From the NCBI RefSeq assembly GCF_006094275.1, contig NZ_CP034412.1:434001-498000 (forward strand): DNA of 64,000 nucleotides. The letters are read 5' to 3'. The DNA comes from Glutamicibacter creatinolyticus. Lineage in GTDB: Bacteria > Actinomycetota > Actinomycetes > Actinomycetales > Micrococcaceae. Below are positions 52,335-63,129 of this stretch, one piece after another. The translations under genes and the position numbers were made by a program. The notes under the pieces were generated by a model. That model searched no databases and was not told the DNA's origin. It saw only the letters and a program-made list of their open reading frames with translations. Position 1 is the stretch's first letter, and each line of letters begins with the position of its first letter.

Positions 52335-54074
52335 GTGTTGAGCAGTGAACAAGTAAAGGCAGCAGCCGCGGCCCGGCATGGGCGCGGCGCCTACTTCACC
52401 CCGGAACCCATAGCACGCTTCATGACCGGCTGGGCACTGGACCAGGGCGCTCGCCGGGTCCTGGAACCTTCCTGCGGAGAAGCACAGTTCCTGACCGTCG
52501 CGCATGAACTGCTTGATGACGGGCGCGGGGCCGCCAGCCTGCACGGCATTGAACTGCATGAGCCGTCGGTGCACGCCGCCGAACGGATCCTGGCCGAGCA
52601 CGGGGCCAGCGCGCAAATCCGCTGCGCTAACTTCTTTGAGGTCACCGGTCGCCAGGACATGGACGCGGTGATCGGCAACCCGCCCTACGTGCGCTACCAG
52701 CTGCACCGCGGGGCCGACCGTGAGCTCTCCCGCCGCGCGGCCCGGGCGGCCGGGGTGGAGCTGAACGAACTGGCCTCGGTGTGGGCTGCATTCGTGGCCC
52801 ACGCAACCACTTTCCTGCGGCCAGGCGGACGCCTGGCGCTGGTGCTGCCCGCCGAGCTGATGTTTGTGAACTACGCGGCCCCGGTGCGCGCCATGCTGCT
52901 CGAACGCTTCAGCACCGTCAGCCTGGTGCTGTTCCAGGAGCGGGTGTTCGCCGACGCCCAGGAGGAAGTGGTGCTGCTGCTGGCCGACGGGTACGGGCAG
53001 CCGGGCAGCGGGGCGTTCCGGCTGCACCAGGTGCACAACGCACTGGGCCTGCAAAGCCTGGAGCCCGGGGTGCTGCATCCGGTGAGTGACCCGGCCGAAC
53101 GCTGGACCAGTTCGCTGGCCTCCTTGGAAGCGCGCGGCATCTACGACACCGCACTGGCCAACGCCGAATTCGTTCCGCTGCAGACCTGGGGTGAAACCTC
53201 CCTGGGGGCCGTGACCGGGAACAACAAGTGGTTTACGCTCAGCGAGCCGGACGTGGCCGAGCTGGGGCTGGCCGAGCAGGACCTGATCCGCATTTCCCCG
53301 CCGGGTTCCCGCCACCTTCGCGGACTGGAACTGGGGCAGGAGGACTGGGAGCGGTTGCGTGAGCACGGTGCAGCCACCTACTTGTTCCGCCCGCAGGGCT
53401 CTGTTTCCCCGGCGGGTCAGGAGCTGATTTCCGCCGGGCAGCAGCTGGGCGTCGACTCCGCATACAAGTGCCGGGTGCGCACCCCCTGGTGGCGGGTTCC
53501 GATCCTGGCGGTGCCGGATCTGTTCATGACCTACATGAACGCCGATACCCCCAGACTGACCACGAACCATGCCCAGGTGCATCACATCAACTCCATCCAC
53601 GGGGTCTACCTGGGGGCGGATGTGCGTGAGGTGGGCCGGGAACTTTTGCCGCTGGCGTCCCTGAACACGCTGACCATGCTGGGCGCCGAGATTGTGGGCC
53701 GCTCCTATGGTGGAGGGATCTTGAAGCTGGAACCCTCGGAGGCCGACCGGCTGCCGGTGCCCAGCCCACACCTGGTCCAGGAACACGCCCCGGCGCTGCG
53801 TGCCATTCGGCCGGAGGTTGCCAGGCTGCTGCGGGCCGGACAGAAGCTGCAGGCCAGCGCGTTGGTGGACGAGATCGTGCTGGGCCGGATGCTCGGCCTG
53901 GACGCGGCGGCCCGCTGCTGCCTGGAGGACTCCCGCGCCCATCTGCTGCAGCGGCGCAAGCTGCGCGGCAAGGCGGTGCGGAAGGCGCAGGCCAACATCG
54001 GGCACGCGGTGCGGGCAGGGAAGAATGCCGAGACCGGAATGAACAACTCCAACGGCAGGGAAACGGGGAACTAG
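52335..54074 (+). CDS. DNA adenine-N6 methyltransferase (Type II, gamma class)
   Basis: 579 residues. The catalytic domain has GAYFTPEPIARFM at about 19-30, AdoMet motif I VLEPSCGEAQFL at about 42-53 and motif IV N115-P-P-Y118 followed by VRYQ, the order of N6-adenine methylases. The C-terminal half (from about 300) lacks catalytic motifs and probably reads the DNA target, as in TaqI/Eco57I-type enzymes. GTG 52335 has GGAAAG upstream. The next gene starts 7 nt after the stop and is the likely nuclease. Confidence 0.9.
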   Translation: MLSSEQVKAAAAARHGRGAYFTPEPIARFMTGWALDQGARRVLEPSCGEAQFLTVAHELLDDGRGAASLHGIELHEPSVHAAERILAEHGASAQIRCANFFEVTGRQDMDAVIGNPPYVRYQLHRGADRELSRRAARAAGVELNELASVWAAFVAHATTFLRPGGRLALVLPAELMFVNYAAPVRAMLLERFSTVSLVLFQERVFADAQEEVVLLLADGYGQPGSGAFRLHQVHNALGLQSLEPGVLHPVSDPAERWTSSLASLEARGIYDTALANAEFVPLQTWGETSLGAVTGNNKWFTLSEPDVAELGLAEQDLIRISPPGSRHLRGLELGQEDWERLREHGAATYLFRPQGSVSPAGQELISAGQQLGVDSAYKCRVRTPWWRVPILAVPDLFMTYMNADTPRLTTNHAQVHHINSIHGVYLGADVREVGRELLPLASLNTLTMLGAEIVGRSYGGGILKLEPSEADRLPVPSPHLVQEHAPALRAIRPEVARLLRAGQKLQASALVDEIVLGRMLGLDAAARCCLEDSRAHLLQRRKLRGKAVRKAQANIGHAVRAGKNAETGMNNSNGRETGN

Positions 54075-54081
54075 GAACCAG

Positions 54082-54999
54082 ATGGGGCACGAGAAGACGC
54101 TGGCCTTTGCCGAATTCGATACGGTGCTCTCCAGCGCCGCCAAGGACTCTCCCTGGTTGCTGGAAGGGGCCGCGCAACAGCAGTTCCAGCCGTCCTACTC
54201 GCTGCTTGAACAGTTGCTGAGCATCCCGGTGCGATCCAAGGCCGTCACCCGCTCCGGCCGCTTTGCCCAGGCAGTGGATGCGTGGCTGGCCCACGAGCTG
54301 CGGCGCGCCGGGTTCGATCAGGATCTGGTGTGGCCGCGCACCGAGGCGCCGCGGGTGCTTTCCTCCGACATCCTGGACCTACTGCGTAGGCTGCCCGAAC
54401 GACTGGCCGAGGAAGTCCACGAGGCGATCCTTGCCGGCAAGGCCGGCAGCACCGATGCCCGGATCCTGGGCCGGGCCTACATGAAGCAGACCGATGTGGT
54501 GATGACCCACTGGTCGCGGGGCCCGGAACTGCTGCTGAGCACCAAGGCAATGACTTCATCGTTCGGGAAGAACCTGGCCAACCGCTACGAGGAAGCGTAT
54601 GGGGACGCCGCCAACCTGCGCGCCCGCTACCCGTTGGCTGCCGTGGGCTTCTACTTCGTGCAGCGAGCCACGATCCTGCGCACCGAACCGGCCGCGTTCC
54701 GCCGCACCGTGGATATGATCCGCAAGCTGCGTGATTTCGGGGACGGCTACGGCTATACGGCCACCGGTCTGCTGCTGGTGGACTGGGATGAGGCCGACCC
54801 GAACCCTACCGTGCAGGTGGAGCACGACGCGGTGCCCGAAGACGTGGCCACCGAACAGTTCATGGCCACCATGATCGACACCGTGCTGCAGGTGACTCCC
54901 ATCGACCTGCACGAGGTGGCACGGGCCCGGCGGGACGGGATCCCGGAGCCCGTGTCCAGCAAGGACCCGGCTGCGGACCTGCAGGACCCGCTCTTCTAG
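54082..54999 (+). CDS. Probable restriction endonuclease partner
   Basis: 305 residues, no firm family match. A central block MKQTDVVMTHWSRGPELLLS followed by TKAMTSSFGKN and RYEEAYGDAANL resembles the core of PD-(D/E)xK-like restriction enzymes: D138 and E149 are candidate metal ligands and K155 the candidate lysine, though the residue two before K155 is Ser, not Asp/Glu. Tight linkage to the methylase (7 nt, CTAGGA ribosome site) is the main reason to call it a nuclease. It could alternatively be a specificity or regulatory subunit. Confidence 0.6.
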   Translation: MGHEKTLAFAEFDTVLSSAAKDSPWLLEGAAQQQFQPSYSLLEQLLSIPVRSKAVTRSGRFAQAVDAWLAHELRRAGFDQDLVWPRTEAPRVLSSDILDLLRRLPERLAEEVHEAILAGKAGSTDARILGRAYMKQTDVVMTHWSRGPELLLSTKAMTSSFGKNLANRYEEAYGDAANLRARYPLAAVGFYFVQRATILRTEPAAFRRTVDMIRKLRDFGDGYGYTATGLLLVDWDEADPNPTVQVEHDAVPEDVATEQFMATMIDTVLQVTPIDLHEVARARRDGIPEPVSSKDPAADLQDPLF

Positions 55000-55007
55000 C
55001 CCCGCTG

Positions 55008-55649
55008 CTAGTAACCAGCAGGGTGCAGGTCGTGGTCGGTCTGTTGGCTACCGCAACGACACGGCGCGCATCCCAGCGCGTGCGGCACGGTGATGGTCGG
55101 CAGGACCGGGTGGACCCTGTCTTGCGCCTGGACCGGCACCGGATCCAGTGAAGGTTGACCGGTTCCAAGGGACAGGGGGAGGCTGTTCGCCCAGTCGCGG
55201 GCTGCGGCGGTGGCCTGGTAGATGAACATGCCCTGCCCGTCGAACTCGTACTCGCGCTCCAGGGCCCACAGCTCGGAGCGCTCGTAGAAGGCCCATGACG
55301 CCGGATTGGCGGCGTGGATGACGGTGATCGCAGTGCGTCCCGCGTCCAGGGCATGGGCCAGCCGCATCTCGGCGACCCGCTGGCGAATGCCCATCCGCCG
55401 GTAGCGCGGATCAACCACCATGCAGCCCAGCTCCACCGCATCCATCAGTTCGGTGGGAGCCACCACGCTGTCGTGGACAATCCCCGCCGCAACCAGTGCG
55501 CCTGCATCGCGCACTGTGACCACCAGCAGGGCGCGGTCCATTTTCTGATGCCAGCGCGCGTCAACACGTGGGTAGAGGCGGGCCAGCTCCTCGCGCTCGG
55601 CGGCGGTTGGGGGCATGGCAGATAGGGCATAGTCCAAGAAGGGGAGCAC
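55008..55649 (-). CDS. GNAT family N-acetyltransferase
   Basis: 213 residues. The acetyl-CoA-binding motif A region is VVDPRYRRMGIRQRVAEMRL (about residues 77-96), followed by motif B with HAANPASWAFYERSEL. The last 60 residues are Pro/Cys/His-rich (PCRCGSQQTDHD) and unlike a normal GNAT tail. Substrate unknown. GTG 55649 has AGGAC upstream; an ATG at 55616 is possible. It converges on the candidate nuclease gene with an 8-bp gap. Confidence 0.8.
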   Translation of the reverse strand: MLPFLDYALSAMPPTAAEREELARLYPRVDARWHQKMDRALLVVTVRDAGALVAAGIVHDSVVAPTELMDAVELGCMVVDPRYRRMGIRQRVAEMRLAHALDAGRTAITVIHAANPASWAFYERSELWALEREYEFDGQGMFIYQATAAARDWANSLPLSLGTGQPSLDPVPVQAQDRVHPVLPTITVPHALGCAPCRCGSQQTDHDLHPAGY

Positions 55650-56037
55650 TGGGATCGGTCCTAAGAAGTCAAGAACGAACGAAAGGAAAAGATTTCCGCC
55701 ACCCCTGGTGACGGAGGGTTTCGTTGGCCTTTAGGGGACCGTTGCCGGCGGCTTCCGGCAGCTTCCTTGTAGGGCCCAGTTTGGCGGCTCGATGAGCCAC
55801 AGAAAAATTATGCGGTTCCCAAGCGTCGGGAACAAGCGGGAAAGGGGTCCGGAATGTTAAATCTGTGTTAACCGCCGTCAAGGTGGGCCATCGGCCCTCG
55901 AACGCCGCGCCGTGAAGCACGGAAAGGCGCCGAAAGGGACGCCTGTCGGCAGGAGGATCGACCCCGATTTGGTGGCGGCGGAAAATGCCAGTAATATCGT
56001 TTAGGTGCCGCGGTGAGAAACTGCGGAAAGCACTTCT
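55650..56037. other. 388-bp gap with possible structured leader on the minus strand
   Basis: On the minus strand, between about 55800 and 55690, several hairpin-forming segments appear (GGCTCATCGAGCC; TGCCGG..CCGGCA; CCGTCACC..GGTGGCGG) directly upstream of the acetyltransferase gene. An 83-residue ORF here has no convincing start or domain. The right end holds the tRNA-Val promoter. Confidence 0.35.
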
Positions 56038-56114
56038 GGATCTTTAGCTCAGTTGGTTAGAGCGTTCGCCTCACACGCGAAAGGTCGCTGGTTCGAGTCC
56101 AGTAAGATCCACCA
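56038..56114 (+). tRNA. tRNA-Val (anticodon CAC)
   Basis: 77 nt with encoded CCA: acceptor GGATCTT/AAGATCC, D-arm GCTC..GAGC, anticodon arm TTCGC CTCACAC GCGAA, T-arm GCTGG TTCGAGT CCAGT. Discriminator A. Confidence 0.95.
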
Positions 56115-56145
56115 AAAACCCCCACAAGAATCTTGTGGGGGTTTT
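56115..56145. terminator. Intrinsic terminator after tRNA-Val
   Basis: Perfect 15-bp stem AAAACCCCCACAAGA / TCTTGTGGGGGTTTT with a 1-3 nt loop and a U-tract, directly after the CCA. Confidence 0.92.
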
Positions 56146-56235
56146 CTCGTATCCAAGCGGGTAAGCGGTTCTTGGCGGCCAGGTCCGCCAAGCAAGCTTC
56201 TGCTCGGCAGGCCCGGCCGGGAACGGTTCGCCGCG

Positions 56236-57291
56236 CTACTGGGCCAGCAGTTCGTGAACCCGCGGCTTGACCACGGTGCCCAACAGCTCAATGCTGTGCA
56301 TCATCACTTCGTGGGGCAGCGTGCCGTTGGAGTACTTCATATCCACCCGGCTCAGACCCAGCATCTGGGCAAAGCGCGCGATTTTTTGGGCCACGGTGTC
56401 CGGGCTGCCGGCGAGCATTGCCCCGTCCGGCCCCATGGCCGCCTGCAGACGCATCTTCGAAACCGGCGGCCAACCGCGCTCGGCTCCCAGCCGGTTCATC
56501 GCCCGCTGGTAGTGCGGCCACAGCAGTTCCAGGGCTTCCTCGTCGCTGTCGGCCACCAGACCATGGAAGTGCGCGGCGACCGGCTGGTCCGGTTTGCCGA
56601 AGGAGTCCAGGGCCTTGTGGTAGAGGTTCACCAAAGGCTCGAAGGCCGCGGGCTGCCCGCCAATGATCGCCAGGAACAGCGGAAGACCGTGTCGGGCGGC
56701 GCGGATCACCGATTCGGGGCTGCCTCCGACTCCGACCCAGGTGCGCAGTTCGCTGGATTCCAGCAGCGGATAGACCTGCTGTTCCTCCAACGCGGTACGG
56801 GTCTGTCCGCTCCAACTGACCGGTTCGCCGTGGCGCAACCGGGCCAGCAGCTCCAGCTTTTCCTCGAACAGGGTCTCGTAGTCGGTGAGGTTGTAGCCGA
56901 ACAGCGGGAACGACTCGACGAAGGACCCGCGACCGGCGATGATCTCCGCCCGGCCGCCAGAGAGCCCGTCCAGGGTGGCGAAGCGTTCGTAGACGCGCAC
57001 CGGGTCATCGCTGGAGAGCACGGTCACCGCACTGCCCAGCCGGATCCGTTCAGTCACCTGCGACAGGGCGCCGAGCACCACTTCCGGGGCGCTGATAGCA
57101 AAGTCGTCCCGGTGGTGTTCGCCCACCCCGAAGAAGTCCAGGCCCGAGGCCTCGGCCAGGCGTCCCTCGGCGACTACGTTGCGCAGCACCTGGCCGTGCG
57201 GCAGCAATTTGTCCTTCGCATCCACGGTGATGTCACCGAAGGTTTCCACGCCGATTTCCAGCTTCGTTGACCCGGTTGACTGGGTGCTCAC
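56236..57291 (-). CDS. LLM-class flavin-dependent oxidoreductase
   Basis: 351 residues of the bacterial luciferase-like monooxygenase fold. Seen: GLDFFGVGEHHRDDFAISAP, IRLGSAVTVLSSDDPVRVYE, RFATLDGLSGGRAEIIAGRG with SFVESFPLFG, and the late GSPDTVAQKI. Such enzymes use FMNH2 and O2 to oxidise small organic substrates; the substrate is not evident. GTG 57291 with GAGGAAAGG about 8 nt upstream is preferred; GTG 57300 would sit too close to that ribosome site. Divergent from the exporter gene. Confidence 0.9.
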   Translation of the reverse strand: MSTQSTGSTKLEIGVETFGDITVDAKDKLLPHGQVLRNVVAEGRLAEASGLDFFGVGEHHRDDFAISAPEVVLGALSQVTERIRLGSAVTVLSSDDPVRVYERFATLDGLSGGRAEIIAGRGSFVESFPLFGYNLTDYETLFEEKLELLARLRHGEPVSWSGQTRTALEEQQVYPLLESSELRTWVGVGGSPESVIRAARHGLPLFLAIIGGQPAAFEPLVNLYHKALDSFGKPDQPVAAHFHGLVADSDEEALELLWPHYQRAMNRLGAERGWPPVSKMRLQAAMGPDGAMLAGSPDTVAQKIARFAQMLGLSRVDMKYSNGTLPHEVMMHSIELLGTVVKPRVHELLAQ

Positions 57292-57490
57292 CGTAACCAC
57301 CTTTCCTCGAGACTTTCATGCAAAGACATGCATTCTGGTAACCCTTCGGGGTGGCTGATTCATTCCCCAGAGCCGGTGTTTTGGAAATCACAGATCCCGG
57401 GCGGTTTCCTCAGCATGGATCCAGCCTAAGCCCATGCCGCGGTTGTATCGTGAAGTCGTAGCAGGCAACTTCGTTTAAGGGGGTAGATCG

Positions 57491-59173
57491 GTGGCGCAGC
57501 AGGAGCGGGAGAACGAGCCCCGGGAGCAGGTGAATCCGGGGGCGGACCCGGATCCGAAGGTCTCGAGTCTGCCACGCATCAGCGCCAACGAAATCAGGCT
57601 TGGATCCCCTCTGGAAGCCAGCGAACCAAGCCAGCCCTACACCTCTTCGTGGCCGCTGCATGATGCCCCACCGGTCCCCGAGGACCCCACCGCCACCATC
57701 GCCGCCGCGGAGATCGGCGACCTGGAAGCCCGGACCGGCCAGGTGACCACCGAAGACGGGGTGACCGTGGTGCCCACCCGCGCGAACCCGGTCGCCCGGC
57801 GCCTATTGGCCAAGATGTGGGTTTCCGATGCCCCGCCCACCCAGGCGCTGAACATCGTCGAACGGCTCAAGGGCACCCCTTACGCCAACCCGCAGATCAA
57901 GGACACCGAGGCTTCGGCCCGCCCGGTCCTGGAATTCGCGCTGGATCTGGCCGAAACGCTTTTCCGCTACGGGGCCGGTGCCCTGGAGGTGGAGACCAGC
58001 GTCATCGCGGTCACCGCGGCGCTGGGGCTGAAGCACGTGGATGTGGATGTCACCAACCAGTCGATCCACCTGAACTACAACCCGACCGACGCGGACGGGT
58101 TCTCGGTGCTGCGCGTAGTGCGCTCCTCGACCGCGAACTTCGCCGGGCTGTGCCTGGTGCACGAGCTGGTCTCCGACGTGATTTCCGGGGGCATTGAAAT
58201 CACCCAGGCTGCGACGCGGCTGCAGGTGATCATGCGCAAGCCGCGCCCCTTCCCGCGCTGGTTCGTGGCCACCGCGCGCGGCGTGTTCGCCGCCGCGTTC
58301 GTGCTGTTCATCGGGGGTTCGGCCCTGGGCGCGCTGATTGCCTTCGGTTCCTCCTCTCTGGTTTCGCAGATCATGAAGTTCGGCAACCGCTGGCGGGTGC
58401 CCGAATTCTTCACGGTGGCGGCATCCACCTGTGCGGTGACTGCGGTGGCGCTGATCGGCTTCGCGGTCCACGCACCCATTGATCCGGCACTGGTGGTCGC
58501 CGGCGGTATCCTGCTGTTGCTGCCCTCGGTGCGCTTTGTCTCGGCCCTGCAGGACGCGATCAACGGCTTCCCGGTGACCGCGGTGGGCCGACTGTTTTCC
58601 GCCGGGCTGATCTATACGGCGATCCTCACCGGCATCTCGGTGGCCCTGGTGATCAGTTTTATGCTCGGCGGCACCGAAGTGGACGTGCACCAGATCCAGC
58701 AGATCTCCTATCCGCAGTGGTTCATGATCCTGCTGGTGGCGGTGGCCATCGCCGCCGGCGCGATCTCCGAACAGACCGCGAAGAAGCTCGTGCTGCCCAC
58801 CGTGGTGATCGCGGTCATCGGCTACTTGGTGCTGCTGGTGTGCAATGCGCTGGGGCTGGGGGAGCGGGCCACCCCGGCCGTGGTGGCCACCGTGATCGGC
58901 TTTGCCGCCCGGTACACCTCGGAGAAGCTGCGCACCCCGCAGCTGGTGATTGCCTCGCCCGGGGTGTACTTCCTGCTGCCGGGCCTGATGATCTTCCGTT
59001 CCATGTACGGGATCGTGCTGGAAACCGACGCCATGGACCAGGCGCTGGTGGAGATGTTCAACGCCTTTGCCATCATGCTCTCGATCGCCGGCGGCGTCGT
59101 GTTCGGCGACACGCTCTGCCGTCCGCTGATCGCCGGGGCCGGACGGGAACGCAAGCGCATTCGGCGCCGGTAA
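57491..59173 (+). CDS. Threonine/serine exporter family protein (ThrE-like)
   Basis: 560 residues. A hydrophilic, Pro-rich N-terminus (1-100) precedes the ThrE/DUF1212 domain (FALDLAETLFRYGAGALEVE, IEITQAATRLQVI) and about ten membrane helices to the end, including a second ThrE_2-like half (LVLPTVVIAVIGYLVLLVCN). In Corynebacterium ThrE exports threonine and serine. GTG 57491 has AAGGGGG upstream. The basic tail GRERKRIRRR fits a cytoplasmic C-terminus. Substrate is inferred from family only. Confidence 0.92.
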   Translation: MAQQERENEPREQVNPGADPDPKVSSLPRISANEIRLGSPLEASEPSQPYTSSWPLHDAPPVPEDPTATIAAAEIGDLEARTGQVTTEDGVTVVPTRANPVARRLLAKMWVSDAPPTQALNIVERLKGTPYANPQIKDTEASARPVLEFALDLAETLFRYGAGALEVETSVIAVTAALGLKHVDVDVTNQSIHLNYNPTDADGFSVLRVVRSSTANFAGLCLVHELVSDVISGGIEITQAATRLQVIMRKPRPFPRWFVATARGVFAAAFVLFIGGSALGALIAFGSSSLVSQIMKFGNRWRVPEFFTVAASTCAVTAVALIGFAVHAPIDPALVVAGGILLLLPSVRFVSALQDAINGFPVTAVGRLFSAGLIYTAILTGISVALVISFMLGGTEVDVHQIQQISYPQWFMILLVAVAIAAGAISEQTAKKLVLPTVVIAVIGYLVLLVCNALGLGERATPAVVATVIGFAARYTSEKLRTPQLVIASPGVYFLLPGLMIFRSMYGIVLETDAMDQALVEMFNAFAIMLSIAGGVVFGDTLCRPLIAGAGRERKRIRRR

Positions 59174-59202
59174 CGCCTTGGCTGACCATGCCGCCGGGCC
59201 GA

Positions 59203-59976
59203 CTAGGCCGGCGGCAGCTGCCAATCCACCGGCTGCAGGCCCAGCTGCTGCAGTTCACGATTCACCGCGCTGAAGGGCCGGGAACCGAAGAACCCGCGGG
59301 AGGCCGACAGCGGCGAGGGGTGGGCGCTGCGCAATTGAACCATTGCCGGCATCGCCGGAGCCAGTTTTTGGGCGTGCGCACCCCACAGGATCGCGACCAC
59401 CGCCGGGGTGCGGCGGTTCAGCGTGGTAATCACCGCGTTGGTCACCGCATCCCACCCGAGTTTCTGGTGCGATCCGGCCTGCCCGGCACCCACCGACAGC
59501 GTCTGGTTCAGCAGCATCACCCCCTGCTCCTGCCAGGCGCTCAGATCCCCGTGGACCGCCGGCGCCACGCCCAGGTCATCTTCCAGTTCCCGGTAAATGT
59601 TCTTCAGACTGCGCGGCAGCGGGCGAACCTGCCGGTCGGTGGAAAAGCTCAGCCCCACCGGGTGGGACGGTGTCGGGTAGGGATCCTGGCCCAGGATCAG
59701 CACCTTCACCCGCTGAACGGGCAGCTGCAGGGCACGCAACATCAGCCGGGGTTCGGGCAGAATCTGTTCACCGTTCAGCGAACGCTCCGAGAGCCGGCGG
59801 GCCAGGGTGCGCAGCGTGTGGTCCAGCGGCAGCAGCGTTGGCACCCAGCTCGGATCGATGACCCCGGTCTCGGCCATCGCCGCCGCGCCGTGGAAGAACG
59901 GGAAATCCTCGGGCGTGAAGCTCGCCGCGGCGGGCTCGGCGGATGCGGCGAACAGGGCCGGTTGGTCGAAGCTCAT
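59203..59976 (-). CDS. ung: Uracil-DNA glycosylase
   Basis: 257 residues. Family 1 UDG: water-activating loop VLILGQDPYPTPSHPVGLSF with D98, the minor-groove and leucine loops with catalytic His in SAHPSPLSASRGFFGSRPFS, and VAILWGAHAQK. It removes uracil from DNA to start base-excision repair. ATG 59976. Convergent with the exporter gene (29-bp gap) and divergent from the DUF3263 gene. Confidence 0.95.
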   Translation of the reverse strand: MSFDQPALFAASAEPAAASFTPEDFPFFHGAAAMAETGVIDPSWVPTLLPLDHTLRTLARRLSERSLNGEQILPEPRLMLRALQLPVQRVKVLILGQDPYPTPSHPVGLSFSTDRQVRPLPRSLKNIYRELEDDLGVAPAVHGDLSAWQEQGVMLLNQTLSVGAGQAGSHQKLGWDAVTNAVITTLNRRTPAVVAILWGAHAQKLAPAMPAMVQLRSAHPSPLSASRGFFGSRPFSAVNRELQQLGLQPVDWQLPPA

Positions 59977-60132
59977 GGCACCATTCTTCCCTGCCGCGGC
60001 CCGTCGTGCGAAGCGTCACCGGGAACCAGTGGAGGAAAACGGCTAGAATTGTCTATGGCGTAGCGCCGGGAATACCCAGATGGAAGAGTGTTCCCCAGTG
60101 GTTTCCAACGGTTTGGATCGAGGTGGATGAGC

Positions 60133-60420
60133 ATGGCGGATGAAGGCATCTTGGTGGATTTCGTGATGAATCCAGATAGTGAGCTCGATGAGCGCTCGCA
60201 GCAGATCCTGAGCATGGAGCGGCTGTGGTGGAAGTATGCCGGGGCCAAGGAACAGGCCATCACCAAGCAGTTCTCCATCTCGCCGGCGAACTACTACCAG
60301 CTGCTGAATCAGCTTATTGAAACGGATGCGGCGCTGGCCTACGATCCGATGCTGGTCAAGCGGTTGCGTAGACTACGAACTACCAAGCGTCGTGTCCGCA
60401 CCGGCAACGCCAAGTACTGA
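60133..60420 (+). CDS. DUF3263 family small protein
   Basis: 95 residues. The core LSMERLWWKYAGAKEQAITK followed by NYYQLLNQLI and a basic tail RRLRTTKRRVRTG is the DUF3263 pattern, a helix-turn-helix-like small protein of actinobacteria. DNA binding is plausible, unproven. ATG 60133 fits GAGGTGG at about 8 nt; ATG 60127 is too close to it. The next gene follows after 56 bp. Confidence 0.87.
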   Translation: MADEGILVDFVMNPDSELDERSQQILSMERLWWKYAGAKEQAITKQFSISPANYYQLLNQLIETDAALAYDPMLVKRLRRLRTTKRRVRTGNAKY

Positions 60421-60476
60421 CCAGTTACTGAGCCAGGCGTGCCCGGAGACCGGCAAGACATCGAACAAGGACGAGA

Positions 60477-61082
60477 ATGACCAACTACCCACGTGACGAA
60501 TTCGATCGCGTACCGGAGTTCAACACCCGCGTTGGGTCGCACCATGCCAATGGCTGGGCACAGGCTGCCGCCTCCAAGGACAAGGGTGGAAAGTTCCGTT
60601 GGGTGGCCATTGCCGCTGTGCTGGTGCTGCTGGTCGGCGCCGTCTCCTACTTCTTCTTCGGCCCCAATGGGCAAAACCAGCTGATGGGGTCCACCCCCAC
60701 GCCCAGCCCCACCGCCTCGGCCAGCGCCGAGCCGAGCTCCGAGAGCCCCAGCCCGAGTGAGTCGCCCACGGCCTCCAGCATCATTGACGAGGATCTGGTG
60801 CTGTACCAGGTGCGGGTGGGGATCTACAACGGCGCGGGGGTCGCCGGAATTGCCGGTCAGGCCCAGCAGCTGCTGCTCGATGAGGGCTTCACCGGATCCT
60901 TCACGGACAACTGGGTGCGCGATGAAACCGAGTCCGCGGTCTACTACACGACCGAGCAGTACCGGATGACCGCCGAAAAGGCGGCCGAGGTGTTGCAGAT
61001 CGAGGCCGTCTACCAGACGCAGAACATCCCCAACCCGGTCACCGTGGTGCTGGGGGCGGATGACCCGCTGCCCAGCGAGTAA
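60477..61082 (+). CDS. LytR C-terminal domain protein, membrane anchored
   Basis: 201 residues: cytoplasmic N-terminus (1-38), one membrane helix WVAIAAVLVLLVGAVSYFFF (about 43-62), a Ser/Pro/Thr-rich linker (about 70-105) and an extracellular LytR_C domain (VRVGIYNGAGVAGIAGQAQQ onwards). Such proteins are thought to act near the cell wall. Position next to a DUF3263 gene and upstream of groEL is common in Micrococcaceae. ATG 60477. Confidence 0.9.
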   Translation: MTNYPRDEFDRVPEFNTRVGSHHANGWAQAAASKDKGGKFRWVAIAAVLVLLVGAVSYFFFGPNGQNQLMGSTPTPSPTASASAEPSSESPSPSESPTASSIIDEDLVLYQVRVGIYNGAGVAGIAGQAQQLLLDEGFTGSFTDNWVRDETESAVYYTTEQYRMTAEKAAEVLQIEAVYQTQNIPNPVTVVLGADDPLPSE

Positions 61083-61111
61083 GACGCACCTACGCTCACA
61101 GCCGACTAGCT

Positions 61112-61137
61112 TGCACTCGAGGGGCTGGAGTGCCAAT
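61112..61137 (+). promoter_or_regulatory. CIRCE operator 1 (HrcA site)
   Basis: TTGCACTC-N9-GAGTGCCAA, matching the CIRCE consensus TTAGCACTC-N9-GAGTGCTAA with small changes. Confidence 0.85.
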
Positions 61138-61144
61138 ATTTGTA

Positions 61145-61171
61145 TTAGCACTCTAGTGCTTCGACTGCTAA
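61145..61171 (+). promoter_or_regulatory. CIRCE operator 2 (HrcA site)
   Basis: TTAGCACTC-N9-GACTGCTAA, one mismatch from consensus, 7 bp after the first CIRCE. Together they imply HrcA repression of groEL, relieved by heat. Confidence 0.85.
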
Positions 61172-62998
<1,827 letters not shown>

Positions 62999-63023
62999 CC
63001 TCCCGCGTTCAACCCAACACTGC

Positions 63024-63063
63024 GCGAAACCCGCTCCACCGCGACCGGTGGGGCGGGTTTCGC
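63024..63063. terminator. Terminator after groEL
   Basis: Stem GCGAAACCCGC-T-CCACC / GGTGG-G-GCGGGTTTCGC, 17 positions with one wobble, 6-nt loop, 26 bp past the stop and 67 bp before the opposing stop. Confidence 0.8.
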
Positions 63064-63129
63064 CGTTAACCGCCGCCGCAGCTGACACGCTGCGGTGCCT
63101 TGCCGCGGCTGGGGCCGGCGGGCCGTGTT

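Noticed and set aside
52041-54143. 700-codon antisense frame over the methylase
   Set aside because: High-G+C coding DNA leaves long open antisense frames; this one lacks domains and follows the codon phase of the real gene.
55669-55920. 83-residue minus-strand ORF
   Set aside because: No ribosome site, no recognisable domain, and it covers a region that looks structured rather than coding.
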